Positions 44,761 through 53,182 of a DNA stretch of 64,000 nt are shown piece by piece (the first letter of the stretch is position 1; each line of letters begins with the position of its first letter). The stretch is taken from assembly GCF_022376295.1 (NCBI RefSeq), contig NZ_CP060140.1, positions 748,356 to 812,355 of the forward strand, written 5' to 3'. Under the pieces are notes generated by a model. The model was given only the letters and a program-made list of their open reading frames with translations. It was not told the origin of the DNA and did not search any database. The translations under genes were made by a program, and so were the position numbers. The DNA comes from Nodularia sphaerocarpa UHCC 0038 (GTDB lineage: Bacteria; Cyanobacteriota; Cyanobacteriia; Cyanobacteriales; Nostocaceae).

Positions 44761-44898
44761 ATTTTCGTAAATTTACGAGAAAATCTACTTGATTCTATTC
44801 ACCCATTAGATCGAGATCACTACATAGATGTTGTAGATGGTTTATTATCAGTCCAGAATTTTACCGCAGAATTTCCCATTGTCCGGCCTAGCGGCGAG

Positions 44899-47724
44899 GT
44901 GCGTTGGATTTGTGCCAAAACTTTTCCTGTAAACCATGAAAAAGGAGAACTTTACCGTTTTGCGGGGATTGCTGAAGATATGACTGAACTCAAACAAGCA
45001 CAAGCCGCTCTGACTCAGGTTCAGCAAGAGCTAGAAATACCTGTGGCGGAAGGAACCAGCACTTTAACTCAAGTCAATCAGCAGTTAGTATCGGAAATTA
45101 CCGAACGCCATGAAAGCGAAGAACGCTTTCGCTTTTTGGCAGAATCCATCCCGCAACAAGTATGGATTGCTAATGCTAACGGTGAGCTTGAGTATGTAAA
45201 TCAACGCGTTGTTGACTACTTCCTTTGCAGCGCTGAACAAATTCTCGGAGTGGTATGGCAGCAATGGATACATCCTGATGATGTGCCAGATACTCTCTCT
45301 AGTTGGGAGCAATCTTTGAAGATGGGTACACCTTATGAAATTGAATTTCGTTGCCTCCGAGGTAGTGATCAAACCTATCGCTGGCATTTAATCCGGGCTT
45401 TGCCTATGCGCGATCAACAAGGTAAAATTGTTAATTGGTTCGGTACAAATACTGATATTGATGATCGCGTATCCACAGAAATTACTCTGCGGCAAACACA
45501 ACAACAGCTACAGGCAATTTTAGATAACTCTCCGGCGGTGATTTATCTCATCGATCCTGATGGTAAAAATCTCCTAGCTAACCGCAAGTATGAACAGCTA
45601 TTAAACCTGACTCAAGAGCAAATCATCGGCAAAAGTGTGCATGAACTTTGGCCTGATCAGATTGCAGATGAGTTTACCGTCAATAACCGTCAAGTAATTG
45701 CAGGTGGTGTTGCCATCACGACCGAAGAAGTCGTTCCTCAAGAGGATGGTTTACACACCTATTTGTCTATCAAGTTTCCTTTAAAAGATGCTAATGGCGT
45801 TGCTTATGCTGTGGGTGGCATTTCTACTGACATTACACAACGCAAGTTAGCCGAAGAATCACTACTACGTTTTGGCAAAGCCATAGAAAGCATCAGTGAT
45901 GCCATAGTTATTGGAGATATTACAGGTGCTGCTATTTACGTTAATCCGGCGTTTATCGAACAGTATGAGTACACCTTAGAGGAATTACAGTCGGCTGGGG
46001 GATGTGGAGTGATTTTTGAGCATCAAGCAGTGTATCAAAAAATCCGCGCTACTATTGGGAAGCATCAGTCTTGGCGTGGTGAAGTGACCTTTCGAGCCAG
46101 TAGTGGTCGCCTTGTGCAAGTTTACCTGCGTACTGATGCCATTAAAGATGCCACGGGTAAAAGTTTGGGTACAATCTGCATTCATACAGATATTACTCAA
46201 CGCAAGCGGACAGAGGAAGGTTTCAGATTACGTAATCGGGCGATCGCTGCCAGTAGTAATGGCATTATTATAGCTGATGCTAGTCTTCCCACCAGGCCGA
46301 TTATCTATGTTAATCCAGCCTTTGAGCGCATCACTGGCTACAGTGCGGCAGAGGTAATCGGCAGAAATCTTTGTTCATTCCAAGGTACTGATCTCAATCA
46401 ATCTGGGTTAAAAGAACTCTCTGCTGCTATGGAAGCAGGAAAAGACTGCACTGTGACTTTACGCAATTACCGTAAAGATGGCAGTCTATTGTGGAACGAG
46501 TTAAATATTTCGCCAGTTTATGATGTTGCTGGCAAACTCACCCACTACATCGCCATCCAAACCAATATCACGGAGCGCAAGCAGGCAGAAACAGCCCTAC
46601 TGGTGAGCCAAGAACGGCTACAATATCTACTCTCTTCCAGTCCGGCTGTGATTTATACCACTACAACTACTGGGGATTTCGGTTGTACCTTCGTCAGTGA
46701 AAATATTACTGCCATGACGGGATATGAAGCATGGCAAATTGTCGGAAATTCTAGCTTTTGGATGACTCGTATCCACCCAGAAGATTTGCCATATGTCTTT
46801 GCTGAACTGGCGCAGGTAGTGGAGAAAGAAAAATATACTCTAGAATATCGCTTTTTACATCAAGACGGCACTTATCGTTGGTTATATGACAAAGGCCAGC
46901 TGATGCGGGATCAAGCTGGTAATCCGTTAGAATTGGTCGGTTACTTGGCAGATATCACAGAACATAAGCAATTAGAACAAGAACTAAACATAGCATTAGA
47001 GACAGAAAAGGAACTTAACGAACTCAAATCTCGTTTTGTTTCCATGACTTCCCATGAATTCCGCACGCCCTTGAGTACTATCCTTTCTTCTTCGGAACTA
47101 CTAGAACATTATCGCCACCAATGGACAGAAGAAAAACAACTGACTCACTTGCATCGCATTCAAACTGCTGTGAAGCGAATGACAGAAATGTTAAATGATG
47201 TGTTGGTGATTGGCAAGGCGGAAGCGGGAAAACTAGACTATAGTCCAACGTACTTCGATTTGGTGGAATACTGCCGTGATTTGTTGTCTGAAACACAAGT
47301 GAATCAAGGTGCTATGTGCGTCCTTTTTTTTACAACTCAACATCAATCTATGTCATGCTGCATGGATGATAAGTTGCTAGGACATATTCTGAATAATTTA
47401 CTTTCCAATGCTATTAAATATTCCCCAAATGACAGCACTATTGAGTTTACTCTTGCTTGTGAGGATGAGCAAGCAATATTTAAAATTCAGGATCAAGGAA
47501 TTGGCATTCCAGAAGAAGACTTACCACGCTTGTTTGAATCTTTTCATCGTGCTAAGAATGTCGGAAATATTCTAGGAACTGGATTGGGATTGGCGATTGT
47601 GAAAACTTGTGTAGATTTACACCAAGGTAAAATCTCTGTCACCAGCACTCTGGGAGTAGGCACGGTATTTACTGTTATATTGCCATTAAATAACCATATA
47701 AATATTGAGGTGACAAATGACTAA
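44899..47724 (+). CDS. Multi-PAS sensor histidine kinase, apparently 5'-truncated
   Basis: Membrane-segment-free histidine kinase. 941 aa from GTG 44899, but the frame is open from 44758 and those 47 codons (IHPLDRDHYIDVVDGL...FPIVRPSGEV) also read as a PAS domain, so only the C-terminal half of the first PAS remains and no earlier ATG, GTG or TTG exists. Then come five more PAS units from about residues 75, 200, 325, 445 and 570. HisKA carries SHEFRTPLS near 718 and HATPase NLLSNAIKYSPN, DQGIGIPEEDL and GTGLGLAIVK. The fourth intact PAS looks LOV-like (GRNLCSFQG). It overlaps the next gene by eight bases. Activity depends on whether translation starts at the GTG. Confidence 0.85.
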   Translation: MRWICAKTFPVNHEKGELYRFAGIAEDMTELKQAQAALTQVQQELEIPVAEGTSTLTQVNQQLVSEITERHESEERFRFLAESIPQQVWIANANGELEYVNQRVVDYFLCSAEQILGVVWQQWIHPDDVPDTLSSWEQSLKMGTPYEIEFRCLRGSDQTYRWHLIRALPMRDQQGKIVNWFGTNTDIDDRVSTEITLRQTQQQLQAILDNSPAVIYLIDPDGKNLLANRKYEQLLNLTQEQIIGKSVHELWPDQIADEFTVNNRQVIAGGVAITTEEVVPQEDGLHTYLSIKFPLKDANGVAYAVGGISTDITQRKLAEESLLRFGKAIESISDAIVIGDITGAAIYVNPAFIEQYEYTLEELQSAGGCGVIFEHQAVYQKIRATIGKHQSWRGEVTFRASSGRLVQVYLRTDAIKDATGKSLGTICIHTDITQRKRTEEGFRLRNRAIAASSNGIIIADASLPTRPIIYVNPAFERITGYSAAEVIGRNLCSFQGTDLNQSGLKELSAAMEAGKDCTVTLRNYRKDGSLLWNELNISPVYDVAGKLTHYIAIQTNITERKQAETALLVSQERLQYLLSSSPAVIYTTTTTGDFGCTFVSENITAMTGYEAWQIVGNSSFWMTRIHPEDLPYVFAELAQVVEKEKYTLEYRFLHQDGTYRWLYDKGQLMRDQAGNPLELVGYLADITEHKQLEQELNIALETEKELNELKSRFVSMTSHEFRTPLSTILSSSELLEHYRHQWTEEKQLTHLHRIQTAVKRMTEMLNDVLVIGKAEAGKLDYSPTYFDLVEYCRDLLSETQVNQGAMCVLFFTTQHQSMSCCMDDKLLGHILNNLLSNAIKYSPNDSTIEFTLACEDEQAIFKIQDQGIGIPEEDLPRLFESFHRAKNVGNILGTGLGLAIVKTCVDLHQGKISVTSTLGVGTVFTVILPLNNHINIEVTND

Positions 47725-48934
47725 AATTTTAGTGATTGAAGATGAAGAATCAGTGCGGGAAAATCTCTTAGATTTATTAGAGGCGGAAAATTTTGAGACT
47801 CTTACGGCTGAAAATGGTCAAATTGGCATAAGTTTGGCTGTATCTGCTATGCCTGACTTAATTTTGTGCGATATGATGATGCCAGAAATTGACGGTTACG
47901 GAGTGCTGACAGCAGTGCGTGAAGAACCTTTAACGGCAACAATTCCATTTATTTTTTTGACGGCTAAATCTGCTAAAGCTGATTTTCGCCAAGGTATGGA
48001 TATGGGTGCTGATGATTATCTGACTAAGCCATTTACTCGCGCTGAACTTTTAAGAGCGATTATGAATCGCTTAAAAAGACAAGCTACTTTAAAAAAGTAT
48101 TTATCTGGATCTCATCAACCGGCAACTCAAACACTTTCCCCGAAAATGCAGTTGCTAGAAATGAATTTACACCGAGTTATCCACCAAGAAAGATTTCACG
48201 AATTTGAAATTTATTATCAACCGATTATTAATATTGCTTCTGGAAAAATCATTGCTGCTGAAAGTTTATTGCGTTGGCATAGTCCAGAGTTGGGTTTTGT
48301 TTCTCCGTCGGCATTTATTCCCGTGGCTGAGTCTACTGGTTTAATTATTGCTATTGACCAATGGGTATTAGAAAATGTCTGTAAACAAATTAAAACCTGG
48401 CAAGACATGGGCGGGATATACTTGAGAATTGCTGTAAATATATCAGTGATTGAATTTAATCATCCAGACTTTATCAAAAAAATTATTGACTTTCTTCAGA
48501 GAAATGATTTAGAACCAAAATATTTAGAACTGGAACTCACTGAAAGTATGATTATGCAAAATCCCAATGGGGCGATCGCTACCATTAACGAATTACAAAA
48601 ATTGGGGGTAAGAATTGCTATTGATGATTTTGGTACGGGCTATTCTTCTTTAATTTATCTAAAAAACTTACCAATTAATACATTAAAGATTGACCGTTAT
48701 TTTATTCACAATGTGGACAAGGACTCTCAAAAATCTGCCATTAGTAAGGCATTAATCGAAATGGCGCACAATCTGAATTTGCAGGTAATTGCTGAAGGTG
48801 TAGAAACAGAATCTGAACTATCTTTTTTACGCGAAAATCTCTGTGATTCCATGCAAGGTTTGTTATTCAGTCGTCCATTACCAGCAGCCGAATTGGAGAA
48901 TTTTTTGTGGAGTACTCGACATTTATCTATATAA
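47717..48934 (+). CDS. REC-EAL response regulator, probable c-di-GMP phosphodiesterase
   Basis: 405 aa. The receiver domain (1-120) has acidic pocket VIEDEES, phospho-Asp in LILCDMMMPEIDG, and Lys in DDYLTKPF. The EAL domain (about 150-400) has AESLLRW (EAL written ESL), VNISVIEF, ELELTESM, IAIDDFGTGYSSL, LKIDRYFI and VIAEGVET. The metal-binding and catalytic Glu, Asn, Asp-Asp, Lys and Glu residues are all present, so phosphodiesterase activity is likely. GAGGTG lies five bases before the ATG. Overlap with the kinase gene indicates a cognate pair, kinase controlling c-di-GMP breakdown. Confidence 0.9.
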   Translation: MTKILVIEDEESVRENLLDLLEAENFETLTAENGQIGISLAVSAMPDLILCDMMMPEIDGYGVLTAVREEPLTATIPFIFLTAKSAKADFRQGMDMGADDYLTKPFTRAELLRAIMNRLKRQATLKKYLSGSHQPATQTLSPKMQLLEMNLHRVIHQERFHEFEIYYQPIINIASGKIIAAESLLRWHSPELGFVSPSAFIPVAESTGLIIAIDQWVLENVCKQIKTWQDMGGIYLRIAVNISVIEFNHPDFIKKIIDFLQRNDLEPKYLELELTESMIMQNPNGAIATINELQKLGVRIAIDDFGTGYSSLIYLKNLPINTLKIDRYFIHNVDKDSQKSAISKALIEMAHNLNLQVIAEGVETESELSFLRENLCDSMQGLLFSRPLPAAELENFLWSTRHLSI

Positions 48935-48976
48935 ATAAAAAAGTTACTAAATTACTAATAGGTGAGAAATATATTT

Positions 48977-49390
48977 ATGTCTGAGAATGATCATGATAGT
49001 CAGTCCAATATCAATGAATCCTCTTCCCATTCGGGTGCAAGATACTGGGGTACTGTAGAGGTGATAGAGGAGGGGGAAACCTATAGAATCAGTCGTGTGG
49101 AAATTAAGCCTAGACATGGGATTAAACCACAAATCCATTATCACCGAAATGAACATTGGGTTGTAGTCTCCGGTGTGGCTAAGGTAACTTGTGGAGAAAA
49201 GGAAAAGTTACTGAATAGAAATGAATCAACTTTTGTTCCCGCAGCGACTCTGCATAAGGTAGAGAACCCCGGACAGATTCCGTTGGTTATTTTGGAAATT
49301 CAAAATGGTGAGTATTTAGGTGAGGATGACATTGAAAGACCTTATGAACTAAATGTTGTTAAGCCTGCGACTGAAAATAAACAAGTTTAA
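48977..49390 (+). CDS. Cupin protein of the mannose-6-phosphate isomerase type II family
   Basis: 137-142 aa, equal to the C-terminal isomerase domain of ManC/AlgA-type enzymes without the guanylyltransferase half. RYWGTVEVIEEGETYRISRVEIKPRHGIKPQIHYHRNEHWVVVSGVAKV carries the HYHRNEHW metal site. FVPAATLHKVENPGQIPLVILEIQNGEYLGEDDIER follows. Probably interconverts mannose-6-P and fructose-6-P, or acts as a sugar-binding cupin. The frame allows GTG 48962; ATG 48977 is chosen as more usual. It may supply mannose for the gmd branch (inference). Confidence 0.82.
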   Translation: MSENDHDSQSNINESSSHSGARYWGTVEVIEEGETYRISRVEIKPRHGIKPQIHYHRNEHWVVVSGVAKVTCGEKEKLLNRNESTFVPAATLHKVENPGQIPLVILEIQNGEYLGEDDIERPYELNVVKPATENKQV

Positions 49391-49455
49391 ATTAATCAAC
49401 AGTTATCAGTAATCAACACCTATAGGGGAGAATTGAGATCCAATCATGTCTCTTG

Positions 49456-49496
49456 ACTGATAACTGATAACTCATAACTGATAACTGATAACTGTT
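49456..49496. repeat. Tandem TAACTGA repeat
   Basis: About five head-to-tail TAACTGA units (one altered to TAACTCA) between the cupin and HEAT genes, ending inside the stop codon region of the HEAT-repeat gene. Confidence 0.8.
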
Positions 49497-50253
49497 AAAA
49501 CCATCCTTCTTGTTCTAGGGTTTCAATCAACTGCAAACCACGAGGATCACCTACGCCTAATAGTGAGGCTTTAGCGTCTTCGCGGACTCCTAAATCTTGG
49601 TCTTCGGCAAAGGCTTGAATCAGGGCATCGATGGCTGTAGCATAAACTATATTAGATGGCAATTCCCGACATAATTGCCCAATTGTCCAAGCGCAGTTAC
49701 TTCGCACTGCGGCGACGGGATCTTGAACTAAGGCTTCAATTAGGGCTGGGATGGCTCCCACAACGGCTTCATAACCCACGTCTGCCATCTGCGCTAAGGC
49801 ACTAGCTGACCATAAACGCACGGCGGAAATATCTGTTCTTAAGGCATCTGCTAGGGGGGCTAGAGAACGGCGATCGCGACAATTTCCTAATGCCCAAACG
49901 ATACCTTTACGTACATAGCCATTCCAATCTTTGTGAAGTTGATTAATTAACGGTTCTACTGCTTCTGGACTGGGATTGCGTCCAATACCATAGGCTGCAC
50001 TGACTCGCACCAAGGGACAGGTATCAGTTAACAGGAGAATTAAATGGGGTGTAGCTCGTTGATCTTCAATATCACAAAAAGCACGAGCCGCTAGCATCCG
50101 TTGCTGCGGTTGATGATTTTCCAAAAGTGCTAGCATCACTTCTGGATCAGGCTTTGCCACTTCAGTTTCAGCACTTAGGGCTGCTATTTTATCCAGGGGG
50201 CTTTCTAGCTCCACCTCGGCATCAAGTAAGCTTAGGTCTTCTTCGTCATACAT
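49495..50253 (-). CDS. HEAT-repeat protein
   Basis: 252 aa, all-helical. The N-terminal ~45 residues are acidic. Then about six HEAT repeats: QQRMLAARAFCDIEDQRATPHLILLL, PLVRVSAAYGIGRNPSPEAVEPLINQL, GYVRKGIVWALGNCRDRRSLAPLADAL, AVRLWSASALAQM, AVRSNCAWTIGQL and GVREDAKASLLGVGD. HEAT proteins in cyanobacteria include phycobilin lyases and NblB, but the lyase-specific features are not evident, so only a protein-binding scaffold role is supported. Divergent from nothing nearby; a copy of repeat R1 lies upstream. Confidence 0.85.
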   Translation of the reverse strand: MYDEEDLSLLDAEVELESPLDKIAALSAETEVAKPDPEVMLALLENHQPQQRMLAARAFCDIEDQRATPHLILLLTDTCPLVRVSAAYGIGRNPSPEAVEPLINQLHKDWNGYVRKGIVWALGNCRDRRSLAPLADALRTDISAVRLWSASALAQMADVGYEAVVGAIPALIEALVQDPVAAVRSNCAWTIGQLCRELPSNIVYATAIDALIQAFAEDQDLGVREDAKASLLGVGDPRGLQLIETLEQEGWF

Positions 50254-50304
50254 ATTTCATTTAAATGCGCGAGTGGGATTTAATGGAACCCGCCGTGCTA
50301 ATAA

Positions 50305-50395
50305 GTCAAACAATTTTAGATTTTGGATTTTGGATTTTAGATTTTGGATTGATTCCACAGATAAATCTGGGGGCTTGTACCATTAAGAAACTATT
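50305..50395 (+). repeat. Dispersed repeat family R1, copy C
   Basis: GTCAAACAATTTTAG, five TTTTGGATTT-type units, then CACAGATAAATCTGG, GGGCTTGTACCATTAAG, AACTATT. The longest of the three copies in the window. Confidence 0.8.
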
Positions 50396-50435
50396 AAAAC
50401 CTGATAGATATCAGATATTGTACACCTATATCAGC

Positions 50436-50921
50436 TTATTTATTGTTATGCAGTGATTTTAGCATCCATAGGGATTGGGTGTGATAACCTAGATGATTGT
50501 AAAGATTTAAGGCGGCTGGGTTAGATGTCATAACTTGCAAGCCGATTTGGCGATCGCCTCTTTGAATTGCCCAATTTTCGACATATTTCATCAAAGCTGT
50601 TCCCACACCCCGCCGCCGATGTTCTGGGACGACGTAGAGGAGGAAAATGTGAGCATGGCGATCGCCTTTTACTTGATCTATAGCATTTCCTACCCAGAGG
50701 CAAGCAATGGGAGGTTGGGGAAAATCTCCCTCACCCAAATACTCTACCCACCACAAGGGTGTGTCCTGGGAGAAATATTGCTCAACGGTTCCCCTGAGAT
50801 GGGCAAAATCTTCCTGGGGAAATACTTCCTGGTAAGTTTGCTGCATGAACTTTACTAGTAGCGATCGCTCTAGTGTGGAACCGCGACGAATATAATAACC
50901 CGGTAGCAGTTGTTCAGACAA
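50436..50921 (-). CDS. GNAT-family N-acetyltransferase
   Basis: A 161-aa acyl-CoA transferase. The acetyl-CoA loop is LYVVPEHRRRGVGTALMKYVENWA (Q/RxxGxG/A pattern). The C-terminal core is GLQVMTSNPAALNLYNHLGYHTQS. Substrate unknown. The start is TTG at 50921 (LSEQLLPGYYIRRG). No ATG lies between it and residue 26, and the ATG upstream is out of frame. It is 15 bases downstream of the small membrane protein gene. Confidence 0.85.
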   Translation of the reverse strand: MSEQLLPGYYIRRGSTLERSLLVKFMQQTYQEVFPQEDFAHLRGTVEQYFSQDTPLWWVEYLGEGDFPQPPIACLWVGNAIDQVKGDRHAHIFLLYVVPEHRRRGVGTALMKYVENWAIQRGDRQIGLQVMTSNPAALNLYNHLGYHTQSLWMLKSLHNNK

Positions 50922-50936
50922 ACTCAGTTTCCATTT

Positions 50937-51161
50937 CTAGGGTTCTAGGGTCAGCACGGCGAAAGTCACCAATGGAGTAGGTGAAAGGGAGAATAATTCT
51001 GACTCCCCATTTTCCCATCTGCTGATCTCCCCATTTTCTTCAATGGGTGCGGGGGAAGCCATATCAGAGGGTAAAAAGATGCGGGCGCTGACTGCCACAA
51101 GGGCTAACGAAAATATCAACACTGCTAGTAATGGGGCAATGTATTGGCGAATTATACTCAT
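50937..51161 (-). CDS. Small membrane-anchored protein of unknown function
   Basis: 74 aa with one N-terminal hydrophobic segment (YIAPLLAVLIFSLALVAVSA) that may be a signal anchor, then an acidic, Pro/Ser-rich tail. ATG at 51161. It lies just upstream of the acetyltransferase in the same direction with a 15-base gap. No family recognised. Support is the plausible start, the membrane segment and the tight spacing. Confidence 0.5.
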   Translation of the reverse strand: MSIIRQYIAPLLAVLIFSLALVAVSARIFLPSDMASPAPIEENGEISRWENGESELFSLSPTPLVTFAVLTLEP

Positions 51162-51253
51162 AGTTTAATTGAAATCGGCTAGGATCTTGGATGAGAATCT
51201 AGCTGAAGATTTGTGAAGTTTTCTTGATTTATTTTAGCGACTTTTGAGCATGA

Positions 51254-51679
51254 TTAACGTTGATCGCGATCCAAGTCATCAATTACTCTCTCGCAATACC
51301 AGGTTTCTGCCATTCCGGGATTGTTGAGCTTTGCTTGCTCAATTAATCGCTCGGCTGCGGCAATATCACCTCCTAACTTGGCAATTAGTTGATTTTTGAG
51401 ATTCTCATCAGGTATTTGTGCCGTAATTTGTGTCTGTGCTTGTTCTCGTCTGGGTTCTGGTCTGGGTTCTGGTACTATTTGGGATTGTTCTCTGCGTAGC
51501 TGCCAAAATAAAACGTAATAAAGTGTACCAAAAATCAAAATCAGGCTGAATGTTCCGAAGACAGTTAGCAGGTTAAACACTAGAAATCCTAAAACTAACT
51601 GTGAGAGAACATAGCCGAGTAACAAGCCGGTGATTAAAAGAATAAATGTACCGACAATAATAACTACTTGGTTCCCCAT
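51254..51679 (-). CDS. Membrane protein with two helices and a soluble C-terminal domain
   Basis: 141 aa. Two strongly hydrophobic segments (about 4-27 and 30-62) precede a basic, Pro-rich linker (PEPRPEPRREQAQ). A small helical domain NQLIAKLGGDIAAAERLIEQAKLNNPGMAETWYCERVIDDLDRDQ follows, conserved-looking in cyanobacterial hypothetical proteins. Function unknown. Its start overlaps the end of ampG by 16 bases, so the two are coupled. Confidence 0.65.
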   Translation of the reverse strand: MGNQVVIIVGTFILLITGLLLGYVLSQLVLGFLVFNLLTVFGTFSLILIFGTLYYVLFWQLRREQSQIVPEPRPEPRREQAQTQITAQIPDENLKNQLIAKLGGDIAAAERLIEQAKLNNPGMAETWYCERVIDDLDRDQR

Positions 51680-52956
51680 AAATCCTCGTCTTCTTCCTCT
51701 AGTCCTGGTCTGGATATTGCCACTGGTTTAGGATTCCAGGGGGCAAAAAATGGTAACAGAAGTAGTCCTGGGATAGCAGCGACTATACTAATAATGAAAA
51801 ATAACGGCCAACCTGTGCTTTTGGCTAAAGTGCCAGCTGGCGCAACTAGAATATCACGACTGACAGCCATAAAACTGGAGAATAAAGCATATTGTGTGGC
51901 AGAAAAGCGCTGGTTGCACATATTCATTAAAAAGGCCACAAAGGCTGCTGTTCCCAACCCACCACAAAAGTTTTCGATGTTAATTGTTAATACTAGAGCC
52001 TGATAGTTTTGACCTACATTGGCTAGAGCATAATAAGCTAAATTACTTACTGCTTGCAAAGCACCAAAGAGCCAAAGTGAGCGATTTAGACCAATTTTAC
52101 TCAAAATCACGCCACCTGATAGAGTGCCAACGATGGTAGCAATTAGCCCCATACCACCCTGAATTGCCCCGATATCGGTTTGGGTGAATCCAGTTTGCAA
52201 CAAAAAGGGTGTAGACATATTGTTGACAAAGGAATCACCCAGTTTATACAGGACGATAAACAGGAGCATTAAAATGGCTTGGACTACACCCTGGCGCTGA
52301 AAAAATTCCCCAAAGGGTAAAATGACGGCAGCAGCTAAAGATTCTGGTGGACTGGTTTCTTTGGGTTCTGGTGCAAATAAGGTGGCAATAATCCCAATTC
52401 CCATGCCCAAGGACATCAAGAGGTAAACTGATGACCAAGGTAAAATATCGGCGAGGATCAATGCCAATGATCCTGTGAATAAAAGTGCTATCCGATAACC
52501 TAAGACGAAAACTGCTGCACCGGCTCCCAATTCTAATTCTTCGAGAACGTCGGTGCGGTAGGCATCAACCACAATGTCTTGACTCGCACTTAAAAAGGCG
52601 ATCGCCACTGCGTTAATCGCTAACAATTGTAATGCTTGTTTGGGTTGTTGAAAAGCCATGAGGGCGATCGCCATCAATAACCCAATTTGCAGTGTTATTA
52701 ACCAGCCTCTTCGCCTACCCAAAATGGGTATCGCAAACCTGTCTATTAAAGGCGACCAGATAAATTTCAACGAGTAAGGTATACCCACAAGGCTAAATAA
52801 GCCAATGGCGCTTAAATCCACCCCTTCTACAGTCATCCAAGCTTGCAGGGTTTTACTGGTCAAAAACAAGGGCAAACCGGAGGAAAATCCGATGAATGTC
52901 AAAGCCGCCATTTTGCGGCTACCGAAAACTTTCAGCAGCGATCTCACTGGTTTCAT
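51664..52956 (-). CDS. ampG: AmpG-type MFS permease
   Basis: A 430-aa twelve-helix transporter. The N-terminus GFSSGLPLFLTSKTLQAWMTVEGVDLSAIGLFSLVGIPYSLKFIWSPLIDRF, then SQDIVVDAYRTDVL, matches AmpG, which imports anhydro-muropeptides during cell-wall recycling. Distinct from general sugar MFS by the SSGLP and SPLID sequences. Cyanobacterial AmpG substrates have not, to my knowledge, been tested. The ATG at 52956 has AGGTTCC-type weak ribosome site. It overlaps the small membrane-protein gene downstream. Confidence 0.88.
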   Translation of the reverse strand: MKPVRSLLKVFGSRKMAALTFIGFSSGLPLFLTSKTLQAWMTVEGVDLSAIGLFSLVGIPYSLKFIWSPLIDRFAIPILGRRRGWLITLQIGLLMAIALMAFQQPKQALQLLAINAVAIAFLSASQDIVVDAYRTDVLEELELGAGAAVFVLGYRIALLFTGSLALILADILPWSSVYLLMSLGMGIGIIATLFAPEPKETSPPESLAAAVILPFGEFFQRQGVVQAILMLLFIVLYKLGDSFVNNMSTPFLLQTGFTQTDIGAIQGGMGLIATIVGTLSGGVILSKIGLNRSLWLFGALQAVSNLAYYALANVGQNYQALVLTINIENFCGGLGTAAFVAFLMNMCNQRFSATQYALFSSFMAVSRDILVAPAGTLAKSTGWPLFFIISIVAAIPGLLLLPFFAPWNPKPVAISRPGLEEEDEDLWGTK

Positions 52957-53080
52957 GTTGTGCAGGTTCCTCTCAATCTTGTGAATTGCAGTTATCTTGC
53001 CATAGCTACTGTCACATTCTACGCAAACATATAAATTTGCTCAGGTTTTTTCTACTGAGATACAGTAATTAGATAATGAA

Positions 53081-53140
53081 CCACAGATGTAGACACAAAG
53101 TGGCTTGCCGTAGGCTACACAGATGAACACAGATAAATGA
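53081..53140. repeat. CACAGATG-type repeat with embedded hairpin
   Basis: CCACAGATGTAGACACAAAG, then GGCTTGCCGTAGGCTACAC, then CAGATGAACACAGATAAATG. The outer words recur at 30926 and 54650-54719 and the inner hairpin at about 44540. Located between ampG and the Dnd locus. Confidence 0.6.
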
Positions 53141-53182
53141 AAAATGCTGTAATCATCTAGGTCTCACAACTTCAGTAATTAC

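Larger units (their letters stand above)
44301..44898. other. Repeat-filled intergenic region before the histidine kinase
   Basis: 598 bases made almost entirely of repeats: two perfect hairpins at 44389-44446, MITE-like element M1 copy 2 at 44499-44649, and a heptanucleotide array at 44702-44760. From 44758 the frame of the downstream kinase is already open without a start codon and codes for PAS-domain residues. Confidence 0.8.

Noticed and set aside
44899..47724. Calling the histidine kinase a pseudogene
   Set aside because: The remaining 941 codons are uninterrupted, kinase motifs are intact and a coupled response regulator follows, so it may still be expressed from GTG 44899; listed as CDS with the truncation noted.
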